From: G041200185 sp041200185 | Lineage (GTDB): Bacteria > Pseudomonadota > Alphaproteobacteria > BNTO01 | Reading direction: 5' to 3' | DNA length: 64,000 nucleotides | Assembly (NCBI GenBank): GCA_041200185.1 | Contig: CP165730.1 | Coordinates: forward strand, 124,001 to 188,000 | Shown here: in pieces, positions 43,394 through 51,816 of the stretch | Layout: each line of letters starts with the position of its first letter | How positions within the stretch are numbered: the first letter of the stretch is position 1 | Position numbers and translations under genes: made by a program | The notes under the pieces: generated by a model | Told to the model about the DNA's origin: nothing | Database searches by the model: none | The model's input: only the letters and a program-made list of their open reading frames with translations

Positions 43394-44752
43394 CTATGTG
43401 AAATATTCCTCCAGAACCAACTGCTGTTTTTGTCCGCTCGAGAGCTCTTCTGCCTGGACGGTTAAAATGCCGTCTTCATCCACCTCAAAGGATATATTGA
43501 TTTTAGGTTTCCCTTTCGGCTGAGGAGGGATCCCCCTCAAAACAAACTGTCCTAAAGAAACGCACCCATCTTTCTTCAAAGAATCTCCCTGAACCACGTG
43601 AATAAGCACTGCCGTTTGATTATCCTCAATCGTGGAAAACTGAACCTGAGTCCGTACAGGCGTCGGTGTATAACGCGGCAGGATATTTTCCACATACCCC
43701 ATCACCATCTCAATCCCTAAAGATGCTGGAATCACATCCAGCAACAGCGGTCTTTCGGTAATGGAATGGCTCATAAGTGCCTCTGCGTGCAAAGCAGCCC
43801 CCATAGCTACAGCCCGATCTGGATCCAATGACTTGTGAATCTTCTCCTCTCCAAACACATCTGCTAGAGCCTTTGAAACTTGAGGTAAACGCGTCGATCC
43901 CCCCACCAACAGCACTCCCTGAATATCGTTTGGAGTCACTTGAGCATCGGCCAATAACTCGCGAAGAATCGCGATCGTCCTCCCCACACTTTTTTGCACA
44001 ATCTCTTCAAAAATATGTGCTGGCAACTCATCATCCTCTCCTGCCTTAGCTGATAATCTCTCCTTAATCCTCTTCGCTCTCAGAAGCCACTCAGGATCAT
44101 TCGGATCCTTTCCCCACCGACGCACTATGTCTTGATCAATCGTGTGCCCACCCAAAAACAGATCTCCTGTTGTTCCCAAAATCTGAAAAACCCTTTGCTG
44201 AATCCGCAAGAGCGTCACATCAAACGTTCCACCACCTAAATCATAAACAAGGTACACTCCCTCTTTATCCTTATTAAGACCGTACGCCAAAGCTGCTGCC
44301 GTCGGTTCATTGAGCAAACGCACAACCTGAAAACCAGCAGTTTTAGCAGCCTCTTTCGTTGCCTTTCTCGCTTTGTCCGAAAAACGTGCGGGCACGGTCA
44401 ACACAATCGGCCCCACTTCCTCTTTTATGACCTTTTCAGCCTCCGCTTTAATGTGTCTGCACATGGCCGTCGTTAAAGATAAGGGCGTTACTCCAGGAGT
44501 CAACTCATCGAGCGGTTTTTCCATAAAGTTTTTAAAATCATGAAAACACCGATCTTTCATCTGAGGCAACAGCTGAAGGTCTTTCCCAAGCAAACTTGGA
44601 AGAAGCCCTGTTTTGGAAGCCCCAAGAGGCAAAACTCCCGCTTTCCCATTGCAAGATACAGCAACAACCGAATTCGTCGTCCCTAAATCAACCCCAACAA
44701 AAGGTCGTTGCCTAACCTTTGTTTCTTCTCCAATTTGCGTGAGGGCTACCAA
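43394..44752 (-). CDS. HscA-like Hsp70 chaperone lacking the C-terminal lid
   Basis: A 452-residue Hsp70. I place the start at TTG 44752 (MVALTQIGEE), which directly follows GAGGGAGGGAAGA and matches the HscA N-terminus. The ATPase domain has VGVDLGTTNSVVAV, LNEPTAAALAYG, YDLGGGTFDVTLL and LLVGGSTRLPQV, with internal shortening compared with DnaK. The beta substrate-binding part is present (FVLRGIPPQPKGKPKINISF, then DEDGILTVQAEE), but the chain stops soon after, where the helical lid should begin. IscU at 39.8 kb keeps the LPPIKVH recognition motif, so it is a plausible client. Confidence 0.85.
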   Translation of the reverse strand: MVALTQIGEETKVRQRPFVGVDLGTTNSVVAVSCNGKAGVLPLGASKTGLLPSLLGKDLQLLPQMKDRCFHDFKNFMEKPLDELTPGVTPLSLTTAMCRHIKAEAEKVIKEEVGPIVLTVPARFSDKARKATKEAAKTAGFQVVRLLNEPTAAALAYGLNKDKEGVYLVYDLGGGTFDVTLLRIQQRVFQILGTTGDLFLGGHTIDQDIVRRWGKDPNDPEWLLRAKRIKERLSAKAGEDDELPAHIFEEIVQKSVGRTIAILRELLADAQVTPNDIQGVLLVGGSTRLPQVSKALADVFGEEKIHKSLDPDRAVAMGAALHAEALMSHSITERPLLLDVIPASLGIEMVMGYVENILPRYTPTPVRTQVQFSTIEDNQTAVLIHVVQGDSLKKDGCVSLGQFVLRGIPPQPKGKPKINISFEVDEDGILTVQAEELSSGQKQQLVLEEYFT

Positions 44753-45043
44753 TCTTCCCTCCCTCAAAACACCAACGAGAACCAGAGCTAATGTTACCAC
44801 AGCTCTGGTCGCTCTTTACCTCACCAGGTAATCCATAAACTTCCTTCTTTCCGCCCATGCGATGAGTTGCCCTTATGAAACAGAAAAAATCTATGCTTGA
44901 TTTACACCACAAAAATAACTAAACATACATTCAAGCTCAATAATAAAATAAGTTTCTTTTTCATAATTTCAACTATTGTTTGACGTATTACCACTTTGAA
45001 TAAATCTATTAACCCCGTTTAAGTGATCAAACAGACTCCAACC
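44753..45043. other. AT-rich gap upstream of the Hsp70 gene
   Basis: About 290 bases, very AT-rich, no gene seen. It likely holds the Hsp70 promoter. Confidence 0.4.
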
Positions 45044-45334
45044 TCACTCAACTTGGTCCATTTCTTCATTCACTTCCTCTTCCTCATTTACAAGATTTTC
45101 AATTCGACTCAAACCGATACACATCCCGCCGTATATAGATGCCTCATTGCCTATTTGTTCTTTTGAATCTGTTTTTTGATCTTCACATTGACTAACCTTT
45201 TCTACAACTGAAGTCTCTCCTTTTTGCTGTTCCTCCTTATTTTCTTCCGCTCCTTCTACAAAAGGGCTGTTGAGTCCTACTCCAAAAACCCCCAAAAGAA
45301 ATAATCTTTGTCCATTCACTCCAAAACTGATCAT
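45044..45334 (-). CDS. Small acidic exported protein
   Basis: A 96-residue frame. ATG 45334 is preceded by GAGGTGGGGGAT, a strong site; the longer frame to 45391 has none. The N-terminus MISFGVNGQRLFLLGVFGVG could be a signal peptide. The rest is strongly acidic, with Glu-rich runs (ENKEEQQKGE and NEEEEVNEEMDQVE). No family is recognised. It lies beside the candidate origin region and points away from it. It may be an exported acidic peptide or a spurious frame. Confidence 0.45.
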   Translation of the reverse strand: MISFGVNGQRLFLLGVFGVGLNSPFVEGAEENKEEQQKGETSVVEKVSQCEDQKTDSKEQIGNEASIYGGMCIGLSRIENLVNEEEEVNEEMDQVE

Positions 45335-45394
45335 ATCCCCCACCTCGTCACTAGGTAATATCTCTGTCCTTAAGTTCATTGTAAGAAACAAATC

Positions 45395-45409
45395 TTAATG
45401 AAATGTTAA
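45395..45409. promoter_or_regulatory. CtrA-type box, left flank of the candidate origin
   Basis: TTAA (45395-45398), seven bases, TTAA (45406-45409): an exact match to the TTAA-N7-TTAA consensus of the alphaproteobacterial cell-cycle regulator CtrA. Confidence 0.55.
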
Positions 45410-46401
45410 ATATAGCCAACACAATTCAATTTAGATCCTTGTCCCAAATTCCCTCATCTGGGAGAATTCACTCCAACTTTTACCTTAGTTCCCATAAACA
45501 ACACATCCTCGACTTTATTTTTTTGAGAAAAGATTGTCTCATTTGTATTTTTACTAATCAATAAAAATGATTTTTTGTAATTACTTCTATGCTTTTGTAG
45601 TTGTTTATAAGCTATTAGATTTCCTTTTCACCCCACAAACATATCAATTCCACCTCATTCCCCCAAAATTTAACGCACCACAAAGTACAATTTACTTGCC
45701 TCCCATGCTTGATTCTTTCTCATTTTTCCAAAAACACCTCACTCTTTTCCTCAATCCGCATTTATCCTTTAAGATGACATCCCGCTTACCGTTCTGCGAA
45801 CAGCTTCCACCATTTTTTCTTTATTCATAAAACATGTAACGCACAAACACACTCCATTAATTTTACTTATAGATACTTCAAACATATAAATATTAATCCA
45901 CCGCATTTTAGCCTTTGTAAAACTCTGTGGAAAAACCCGCGACTGATCCTCCGAGCTCAACCCCACCTCTTCAACTTGTGGATAACCCCCTCCTCACTCC
46001 TCTTTGATACCCTTCATTCGTCATATGTGAATTCACCATCTACAGACTGTGAATAATTTCAAAAACCTCATTTCCATCTTCAATCAACTGAAAAGTACAT
46101 CATCCTCTCTTCTCGCCCATCTCCGCGGCTTTACGGCAAAAACATCCCTTCAAACCCCCTATAGAATAAGGGATTTAGCTTCGACTTGCCTTTTGTACCC
46201 CGACTTCTTTCTTAAACCTATCCTCTTGATTCAACGACTCAAATATATTCTCTTAATGACGAAAATAAACACCCTTGACTCAACCTCATCACCCTCGGCG
46301 TGCTCCATCTCACAAGCTGTGGACAAATTGGTGGATCAAAAGTTGTCCACTCTTTCAACAGGGATTAACAATTTCCTCATCCTTATTCTATATTGAGAGT
46401 G

Positions 46402-46416
46402 TTAAGGAAAAGTTAA
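46402..46416. promoter_or_regulatory. CtrA-type box between the candidate origin and asd
   Basis: TTAA (46402-46405), seven bases, TTAAC (46413-46417): matches the full TTAA-N7-TTAAC form. It is 10 bases before the asd start, so it could affect asd transcription as well as replication. Confidence 0.55.
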
Positions 46417-46425
46417 CGTCGTGAC

Positions 46426-47448
46426 ATGCCTTCTCTCTCTGATATCAAGCTTGCCGTTATTGGTGCTACAGGCAAGGTCGGGGTCGAGATTGCTAAGATC
46501 TTACAGGAACGAAATTACTCTCTTCATAAGTTCTTTTGGCTTGCTTCAGAAAGATCTCACGGTACTGTACTGTCAATTAACGATGAAAAAATTACCATCC
46601 AAGATCTTTCTTCTTTCGATCTCTCAACCTGTCATGCTTGTATTTTTTCGGCAGGAGCTGAAATTTCCAAATCCTTTGCACAAAGAGCCGAGCAGGCTGG
46701 GTGCTGGGTTATTGACAACACTTCCTACTTTCGGCAAGATCCCGACATTGCTCTCGTTGTCCCAGAAATAAATTTTCAGGCTATTTATTCAACTTCTCGT
46801 CGAATAATTGCGAATCCTAATTGCTCGACAATCCAGATGTTAATGGCGTTAGCTCCTCTTGAGGCACTTTCTCCTCTAAGGCGTATTATTGTTTCAACGT
46901 ATCAGTCTGTTTCAGGAGCAGGTCGGAGAGCTGAAGAAGAGCTTCAAAACCAACTTAGAGGTTCTACTGACGTTGTAGCCCTTCCTCGGCGGATTGCTGA
47001 GAATGTCATTCCTCAAATCGACGTTTTCCTTGAGGACGGTTCGACGAAAGAGGAGATGAAGATGGTGTTGGAAACTCAGAAAATCCTAGGGAGAAAAATT
47101 CCTGTTTCAGCGACGTGCGTACGCGTTCCTGTCGTTTGTGGACACAGTGAGGCTGTGACATTTGAACTGGAGGATGACATTCCTTTGGATGTTATGCGAA
47201 AGGCTCTTTCCTCTTTTCCTGGCGTTGTTGTGCAGGATGCCTTGGAGGGGTACGAGACGCCACTCGAGGTAGTAGGACGGGACGAGGTTTTTGTCAGTCG
47301 CCTGCGTAAGGACCCATCTATTCCTCATGGTTACCAGATGTGGATTGTAGCGGACAACTTGCGGAAGGGAGCAGCATTGAATTCCTTGCAAATTTTAGAT
47401 GGCTTACTGGATAACGACCTTCTGAAGCCATCCTCATTAGATTCCTAG
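46426..47448 (+). CDS. asd: Aspartate-semialdehyde dehydrogenase
   Basis: Asd reduces aspartyl phosphate to the semialdehyde, the branch point toward diaminopimelate, lysine, threonine and methionine. The 340-residue protein has the NADP-binding loop LAVIGATGKVGVEIAKIL, the active-site Cys133 in ANPNCSTIQM, and the SVSGAGRRAEEEL block of the bacterial enzyme, then ATCVRVPVVCGHSEAV. It feeds the same pathway as dapD-dapE at 17.5 kb. The start at ATG 46426 has no strong Shine-Dalgarno. Confidence 0.96.
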   Translation: MPSLSDIKLAVIGATGKVGVEIAKILQERNYSLHKFFWLASERSHGTVLSINDEKITIQDLSSFDLSTCHACIFSAGAEISKSFAQRAEQAGCWVIDNTSYFRQDPDIALVVPEINFQAIYSTSRRIIANPNCSTIQMLMALAPLEALSPLRRIIVSTYQSVSGAGRRAEEELQNQLRGSTDVVALPRRIAENVIPQIDVFLEDGSTKEEMKMVLETQKILGRKIPVSATCVRVPVVCGHSEAVTFELEDDIPLDVMRKALSSFPGVVVQDALEGYETPLEVVGRDEVFVSRLRKDPSIPHGYQMWIVADNLRKGAALNSLQILDGLLDNDLLKPSSLDS

Positions 47449-47466
47449 ACTTGTGGAGGAGTGAAA

Positions 47467-48237
47467 ATGATTGATTCTCACTGTCACTTAGACATGTTTG
47501 AAGATTTAGAAGAGGTACTGGAGCGTGCTGCTCGAGCAGGTGTTGAGAAAATCCTCACTATTTCGACAAATTTAAAGGAAATGGAGATTTTAAAGGGAAT
47601 TTGTCAGCGTTTTCCTAAAAGAGTGGCGATGACTCTGGGGATCCACCCTGAGGAGATCGCGGACGTGAAGGACGAAGAAATCCTTGAAGCCTTTGCGATT
47701 ATACCAACCCAGTCGTGTATTCTTGGGGTGGGGGAAATCGGACTCGATTACCACCAGCACCCCTCCGAAGCGAGTGTTGTGCGACAGAAAGATGTTTTTC
47801 GTCTTCAACTTGAGTTGGCTCGATCCTATAACAAGCCTGTTTCTGTTCATACGCGCGATGCCATCCAAGATACTTTGGAGATTGTGAGTGATTTTCGGGA
47901 TCAAAAGATTGTCTTTCACTGTTTCGGAGAAAATGTCGATTTTGCGCGCAAAATTCTCGATCTTGGCTTTTTCATTTCGCTGTCAGGAATTGTAACCTTT
48001 AAAAACGCGGTACAGATCCAAGAAGTTGCTCGATTCGTCCCCCTCGATAGGCTCCTTGTTGAAACAGATGCTCCTTTTTTGGCTCCTGTTCCCAAGCGTG
48101 GTCAGCGAAACGAGCCCGCCTACGTCGTCCACACGGCGGAGTTTGTGGCTCAACTCCGTGGCATTCCCATCGAAAGGCTCGACTCTGAAACGACCAGGAA
48201 TTTTCATCAAATCTTCTCATGGAGTACCCTCACTTGA
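47467..48237 (+). CDS. TatD-family metal-dependent hydrolase (DNase)
   Basis: A 256-residue TIM-barrel hydrolase. The metal-ligand motifs are complete: DSHCHLD at the N-terminus, TLGIHPEE, GVGEIGLDYH, KPVSVHTRDA, VFHCFGENVDF and VETDAPFLAPVPKRGQRNEP. TatD proteins are Mg-dependent 3'-5' DNases involved in DNA repair or quality control. ATG 47467 follows GGAGGAG; GTG 47461 is in frame just upstream. In many alphaproteobacteria this gene follows metG; here it follows asd. Confidence 0.93.
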   Translation: MIDSHCHLDMFEDLEEVLERAARAGVEKILTISTNLKEMEILKGICQRFPKRVAMTLGIHPEEIADVKDEEILEAFAIIPTQSCILGVGEIGLDYHQHPSEASVVRQKDVFRLQLELARSYNKPVSVHTRDAIQDTLEIVSDFRDQKIVFHCFGENVDFARKILDLGFFISLSGIVTFKNAVQIQEVARFVPLDRLLVETDAPFLAPVPKRGQRNEPAYVVHTAEFVAQLRGIPIERLDSETTRNFHQIFSWSTLT

Positions 48238-48303
48238 CATACCCATCGTTTTTCCGATAGAATCATAAATTATGCGAGGGTGGGGAACCCAGGAGGTGCC
48301 GTC

Positions 48304-48798
48304 GTGGCTATAACTGAGGAACAGAAAAATCCAATGACCCAGGCAGGGTACGATGCTCTTCAAGAGGAGCTGAAGAATTTGGTTGAGGTTGAGCGACCGG
48401 GGGTTGTGGATGCTATTGCGGAGGCTCGCAGCCATGGAGACCTGTCAGAGAATGCTGAGTACCACGCCGCCAAGGAACGTCAGGCTTTCGTTGAGAAGCG
48501 CATTTCCGAGTTGGAAGAAAAACTCCGTAACGCCCAGGTAATCGATATCGCTTCTATAGCGGGTGATGATGTTAAATTTGGCGCAACCCTCTCTTTGCTC
48601 GACGAAGACTCTGACGAGGAGATTCAGTACAGGATTGTCGGAAGTGATGAAGCTGACGTCAAAAAGGGCCTGCTTTCTATCACATCTCCCTTGGCGCGTG
48701 CTTTAATTGGTAAGCGGGTAGGGGATGAGGTTGAGGTCTCGATTCCAAGTGGCTCACGCACGTATCTCATTCAGGAAATTCAGTACATTGAGGGATGA
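48304..48798 (+). CDS. greA: Transcription elongation factor GreA
   Basis: GreA rescues backtracked RNA polymerase by stimulating transcript cleavage. The 164-residue protein has the coiled-coil with the acidic tip, ARSHGDLSENAEYHAAKERQ, and the C-terminal FKBP-like domain ending SRTYLIQEIQYIEG. I choose GTG 48304 because AGGAGGT lies 6 bases upstream; the frame opens at 48280. The stop overlaps rlmB by four bases (ATGA), so the pair is translationally coupled. Confidence 0.96.
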   Translation: MAITEEQKNPMTQAGYDALQEELKNLVEVERPGVVDAIAEARSHGDLSENAEYHAAKERQAFVEKRISELEEKLRNAQVIDIASIAGDDVKFGATLSLLDEDSDEEIQYRIVGSDEADVKKGLLSITSPLARALIGKRVGDEVEVSIPSGSRTYLIQEIQYIEG

Positions 48799-49529
48799 TT
48801 ACTCTCTATGGGCGTCACGCTTGTTGGGCGGCTTTGCTGAACCCGCGTCGTGTCGTAAAGAAGGTTCTGTGTACGAGCTCTGTCGCTCAGGATTTGCAGC
48901 GTGAAGGGTTTTTATCCCGCTCTCGGTTTTTAGCGCAAAAGCGGCCGGTCGTTGTCGACAAAAAGGAACTTGAAACTCTTGTTCCCAAAGGGAGTGTTCA
49001 TCAGGGCATCGTCCTCCAAGTTGAGCCGCTGGGAACTTTATCAATTAACCAGCTTGCCAGTGGAAAGGACCAGCAAATCATCGTTGTTCTAGATCAGGTG
49101 ACAGATCCTCAGAACGTTGGCAGTATCTTACGATTATGCCGTGTTTTTGGGGTAAGGGCTGTCATCATGACGAAGAAACATGCTGCTCCGGAATCAGGAG
49201 CATTGGCGAAAGTTGCTTCGGGAGCTTTAGAGGTTATACCGCGGTGCGTTGTCCCCAATCTCGCTGAAGCCATTCGCACGTTGAAGTCTTTCGGTTTTTG
49301 GTTTGTTGGACTGGCCGAAGGGGCTGAGTCTTCCTTAAGGCAGTTAGACCTAACGGGGAAAGTCGCTCTTTTGATGGGGGCTGAAGGTGATGGCCTACGC
49401 CGCATGACGAAAGATCTTTGTGATTTTCGAGCTTTTATTCCAACCTCGCCGCAGTTTTCGACGCTCAATGTGACATCCGCCACAGCCATTGCCTTATACG
49501 AAACGTGGTTGGCTCAATCGAACGCGTAG
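48795..49529 (+). CDS. rlmB: SpoU-family 23S rRNA 2'-O-ribose methyltransferase
   Basis: A 244-residue TrmH/SpoU-type enzyme. It has the small N-terminal substrate-binding domain (LYGRHACWAALLNPRR) and the knotted methyltransferase core: DQVTDPQNVGSILRLC, GALAKVASGALEV, LLMGAEGDGLRRM and STLNVTSATAIALYE. RlmB methylates G2251 in E. coli; the TrmH group is an alternative, since both share these motifs. It is coupled to greA, with the start inside the greA stop. Confidence 0.92.
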   Translation: MITLYGRHACWAALLNPRRVVKKVLCTSSVAQDLQREGFLSRSRFLAQKRPVVVDKKELETLVPKGSVHQGIVLQVEPLGTLSINQLASGKDQQIIVVLDQVTDPQNVGSILRLCRVFGVRAVIMTKKHAAPESGALAKVASGALEVIPRCVVPNLAEAIRTLKSFGFWFVGLAEGAESSLRQLDLTGKVALLMGAEGDGLRRMTKDLCDFRAFIPTSPQFSTLNVTSATAIALYETWLAQSNA

Positions 49530-49823
49530 AGATTCACAATTCCTAAAATAATATCCATAAAAAATAATCAAAGAACGAGCTAGAAGTCTATAAATCATTA
49601 AAAACCTTGTAGCTTAAATATTACAATCAGTAAAAACTTTCAAGAACAAGAAAGAAAAAATAAAATCTAACGTCCTTATAATATCAATAATCACTTGACG
49701 TTAATGTTAACTTATCATAGAAGTAAAAATGTAGTTTCTGAGTTTTTAGCAAAATACAAAGATGTTAACTAGAAAAACAAAGATCGCTGTAAAGTGAAGG
49801 TTTTTTTAAAGGAGGAGAACAAA
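49530..49823. other. AT-rich gap before the metallopeptidase gene
   Basis: About 290 bases, very AT-rich, no frame. It presumably carries the metallopeptidase promoter. Confidence 0.4.
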
Positions 49824-51755
49824 ATGACGAAATTTAACAAAAAATTATTGTGTCTTGGAACGTGTATATCAATATTCCATGGTACAAAACCTTGGGCAAT
49901 GGATCCAAACGAAATACGGGCACAAGTAGAAAAAATTAAAGGGTTTCTTTCTGCTGGTACAGTAAAGATACTAAAGAGTAAAATCGAAGAATATGACACA
50001 GATCTTAAGAGAAAATCAGAGCCCTTAGAGTATCAAAAAATGATATCACACCGGGAAAATGATCCAGTACTAGATCAATTATGTATAGAATGTGAAAACC
50101 GTCTTCGAAAATACAATGCCTACTATAATCAATATATTTGTCTAAAATATAAGCCTGAATACAGTGAAAGGGAAAAGAGGAGAGATGAAGATAGCGAAAG
50201 ACAAAAAGAGGCTTCCGAAGAGAGAATAGAGAGTGAAGAAAATCAGCACAAAAATCCTATACGAGTCATTGCAGATCAATTGTTTCGTGAGTATTTCACA
50301 ATACAAACATCTATTGAAATGTATTGTGAAGAGCATTACAATAAAGATTATGAAGAGTATAAAAAGGCGCAAAAACCTTTATTAGAAAAGGAAGATTTTT
50401 ATATCAATCCCTTTAATAGTTTTTCTCATGGTGCCATAAGTGAAATTCAAAAGATTATTTTTGATGAAATTGAGGAGAGGACTAAGATAGTGCAAGGGAA
50501 TCCTGAAGAATATCGGTTTATCAAACAAATCTTTCCCTTGCCAAAAAACACAGAGGTGCGTGTGTTAGACCCTAAAAAATTTATAGATGCACTGCATTTA
50601 AGAACAGAGGTTGCCGATTTTTTCAAAGGTTTAATGGAAGAAAATGGCAAAGATGACTTTTGTAAAACCTTTCAAATATTTTGTGATTCAAGCAAATTTG
50701 AGTGTAAGTCAGTGACAAAAGAACAGTACAAAGAGCTTGTTAAAAAAATGGTTTGCGATGTGGCTGAGTTTCGACCTATTCGCGAGTTTTTCTCAATGTT
50801 CTTAGCTCAAAGAGTTTCCCTCCTCAGTAAAAGCGAAATGTTCGATCTATTTAATGTTGAGGATGTTCACACACGTGAAAATATAAGATATCTTTTCCTG
50901 AGGAAACAATTCAAATTTGAGGAGTCTGATTTTTCAAGCGCCGGCGATGAAAGTGTTTCACTTGCTTTAAGTAAAAACTTTTATCATACAACTTTTGAGG
51001 GGGGAGTTGTACAGGTACCACTTATCGCTCAATTGATTCACGAGTTCGGGCATATTCTTGATATTTACTTAAGTGTATTGAAAAAGTTTGAAGAACGGCA
51101 ACATTCTTTTTCAACAGATACGCTAGACTTAATAGGAGCAAATCTTCAAGATGTTGAAGTAGACGTTCAACAATTCAAAAGACTTAACGTTAAGGACAAA
51201 ATGGCTCTTGATGGCATTCTAATGATTTATGATAAAAAGTCGAACGACAAGACGATTTCAAATCAATCTATTTCATTTTTGAGAAACCTTTTTAACGTGC
51301 CTGAGTCATTGCTCCTTCAGAAAGTTCTTGAGGCAAAGACGCTGAGTCCGAAAGAATGGAGTCACTTCATTTACCATAGCACTGGGGAGTTTGACCGACA
51401 ATTTGGTCTCCGTTACTATCCAGATCGAGTTCACGCGAAGGATAGCAGGAAGAATGTACTTGTTATCAATCAGTACTGTGATTCAGCCATGTCGGCTTAT
51501 CTCGGCTTTCCAACGATTACATCACATCTAGGATTCCCTGTTAATGACAACAAGGAGGCTTTATCTTTCATCAAAATTAAAGACAGAAATATATCTCAGC
51601 AGACGGGGCAATCGGGTGATACCGTGTTTGGGAAAATGAATAATCTTTATCGTTCTATTCACAGAATTAGACCTGAACAAGTTGAGCAAAACAGACGAAG
51701 AATACAAGAAATTGTTAAATCACACACGTGGCCTTATAAAGGATTAGAAGGCTAA
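49824..51755 (+). CDS. Exported zinc-metallopeptidase-like protein (HEFGH motif)
   Basis: A 643-residue protein with AAGGAGGAG before ATG 49824 and a signal peptide (MTKFNKKLLCLGTCISIFHG, cut near PWA-MD). Most of the chain is charged and helical, AT-rich in codon use. At residues 406-410, LIAQLIHEFGHILDIYLSVL carries an HExxH zinc site. The third ligand cannot be identified by eye. The C-terminal third has QYCDSAMSAYLGFP and ends with a helical tail. No known peptidase family is obvious. With export signal, host-like composition and isolation, it is a candidate secreted effector. A terminator follows at 51766. Confidence 0.75.
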   Translation: MTKFNKKLLCLGTCISIFHGTKPWAMDPNEIRAQVEKIKGFLSAGTVKILKSKIEEYDTDLKRKSEPLEYQKMISHRENDPVLDQLCIECENRLRKYNAYYNQYICLKYKPEYSEREKRRDEDSERQKEASEERIESEENQHKNPIRVIADQLFREYFTIQTSIEMYCEEHYNKDYEEYKKAQKPLLEKEDFYINPFNSFSHGAISEIQKIIFDEIEERTKIVQGNPEEYRFIKQIFPLPKNTEVRVLDPKKFIDALHLRTEVADFFKGLMEENGKDDFCKTFQIFCDSSKFECKSVTKEQYKELVKKMVCDVAEFRPIREFFSMFLAQRVSLLSKSEMFDLFNVEDVHTRENIRYLFLRKQFKFEESDFSSAGDESVSLALSKNFYHTTFEGGVVQVPLIAQLIHEFGHILDIYLSVLKKFEERQHSFSTDTLDLIGANLQDVEVDVQQFKRLNVKDKMALDGILMIYDKKSNDKTISNQSISFLRNLFNVPESLLLQKVLEAKTLSPKEWSHFIYHSTGEFDRQFGLRYYPDRVHAKDSRKNVLVINQYCDSAMSAYLGFPTITSHLGFPVNDNKEALSFIKIKDRNISQQTGQSGDTVFGKMNNLYRSIHRIRPEQVEQNRRRIQEIVKSHTWPYKGLEG

Positions 51756-51765
51756 AACGGATAAA

Positions 51766-51793
51766 GCGGCGAGTTTAAATTCGCCGCCTTTTT
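51766..51793 (+). terminator. Terminator between the metallopeptidase gene and tyrS
   Basis: GCGGCGA (51766-51772) pairs perfectly with TCGCCGC (51781-51787), followed by CTTTTT. It may also stop the convergent tyrS transcript. Confidence 0.85.
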
Positions 51794-51816
51794 GGAGGTG
51801 ATTTATTGATGAAGAA

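Larger units (their letters stand above)
45395..46416. other. Candidate chromosomal replication origin (oriC)
   Basis: About 1 kb without genes contains perfect DnaA boxes TGTGGATAA (45977-45985) and TGTGAATAA (46048-46056) on the minus strand. Near matches are TGTGGAAAA (45926), TGTGAATTC (46026), TGTGGACAA (46318) and TTGTCCACT (46343). An AT-rich stretch at about 45530-45640 could be the unwinding element. CtrA-type boxes sit at both ends. Genes to the left are mainly minus-strand and those to the right plus-strand, as expected near an origin. No dnaA, parA/B or hemE is in view, so it remains a candidate. Confidence 0.6.
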
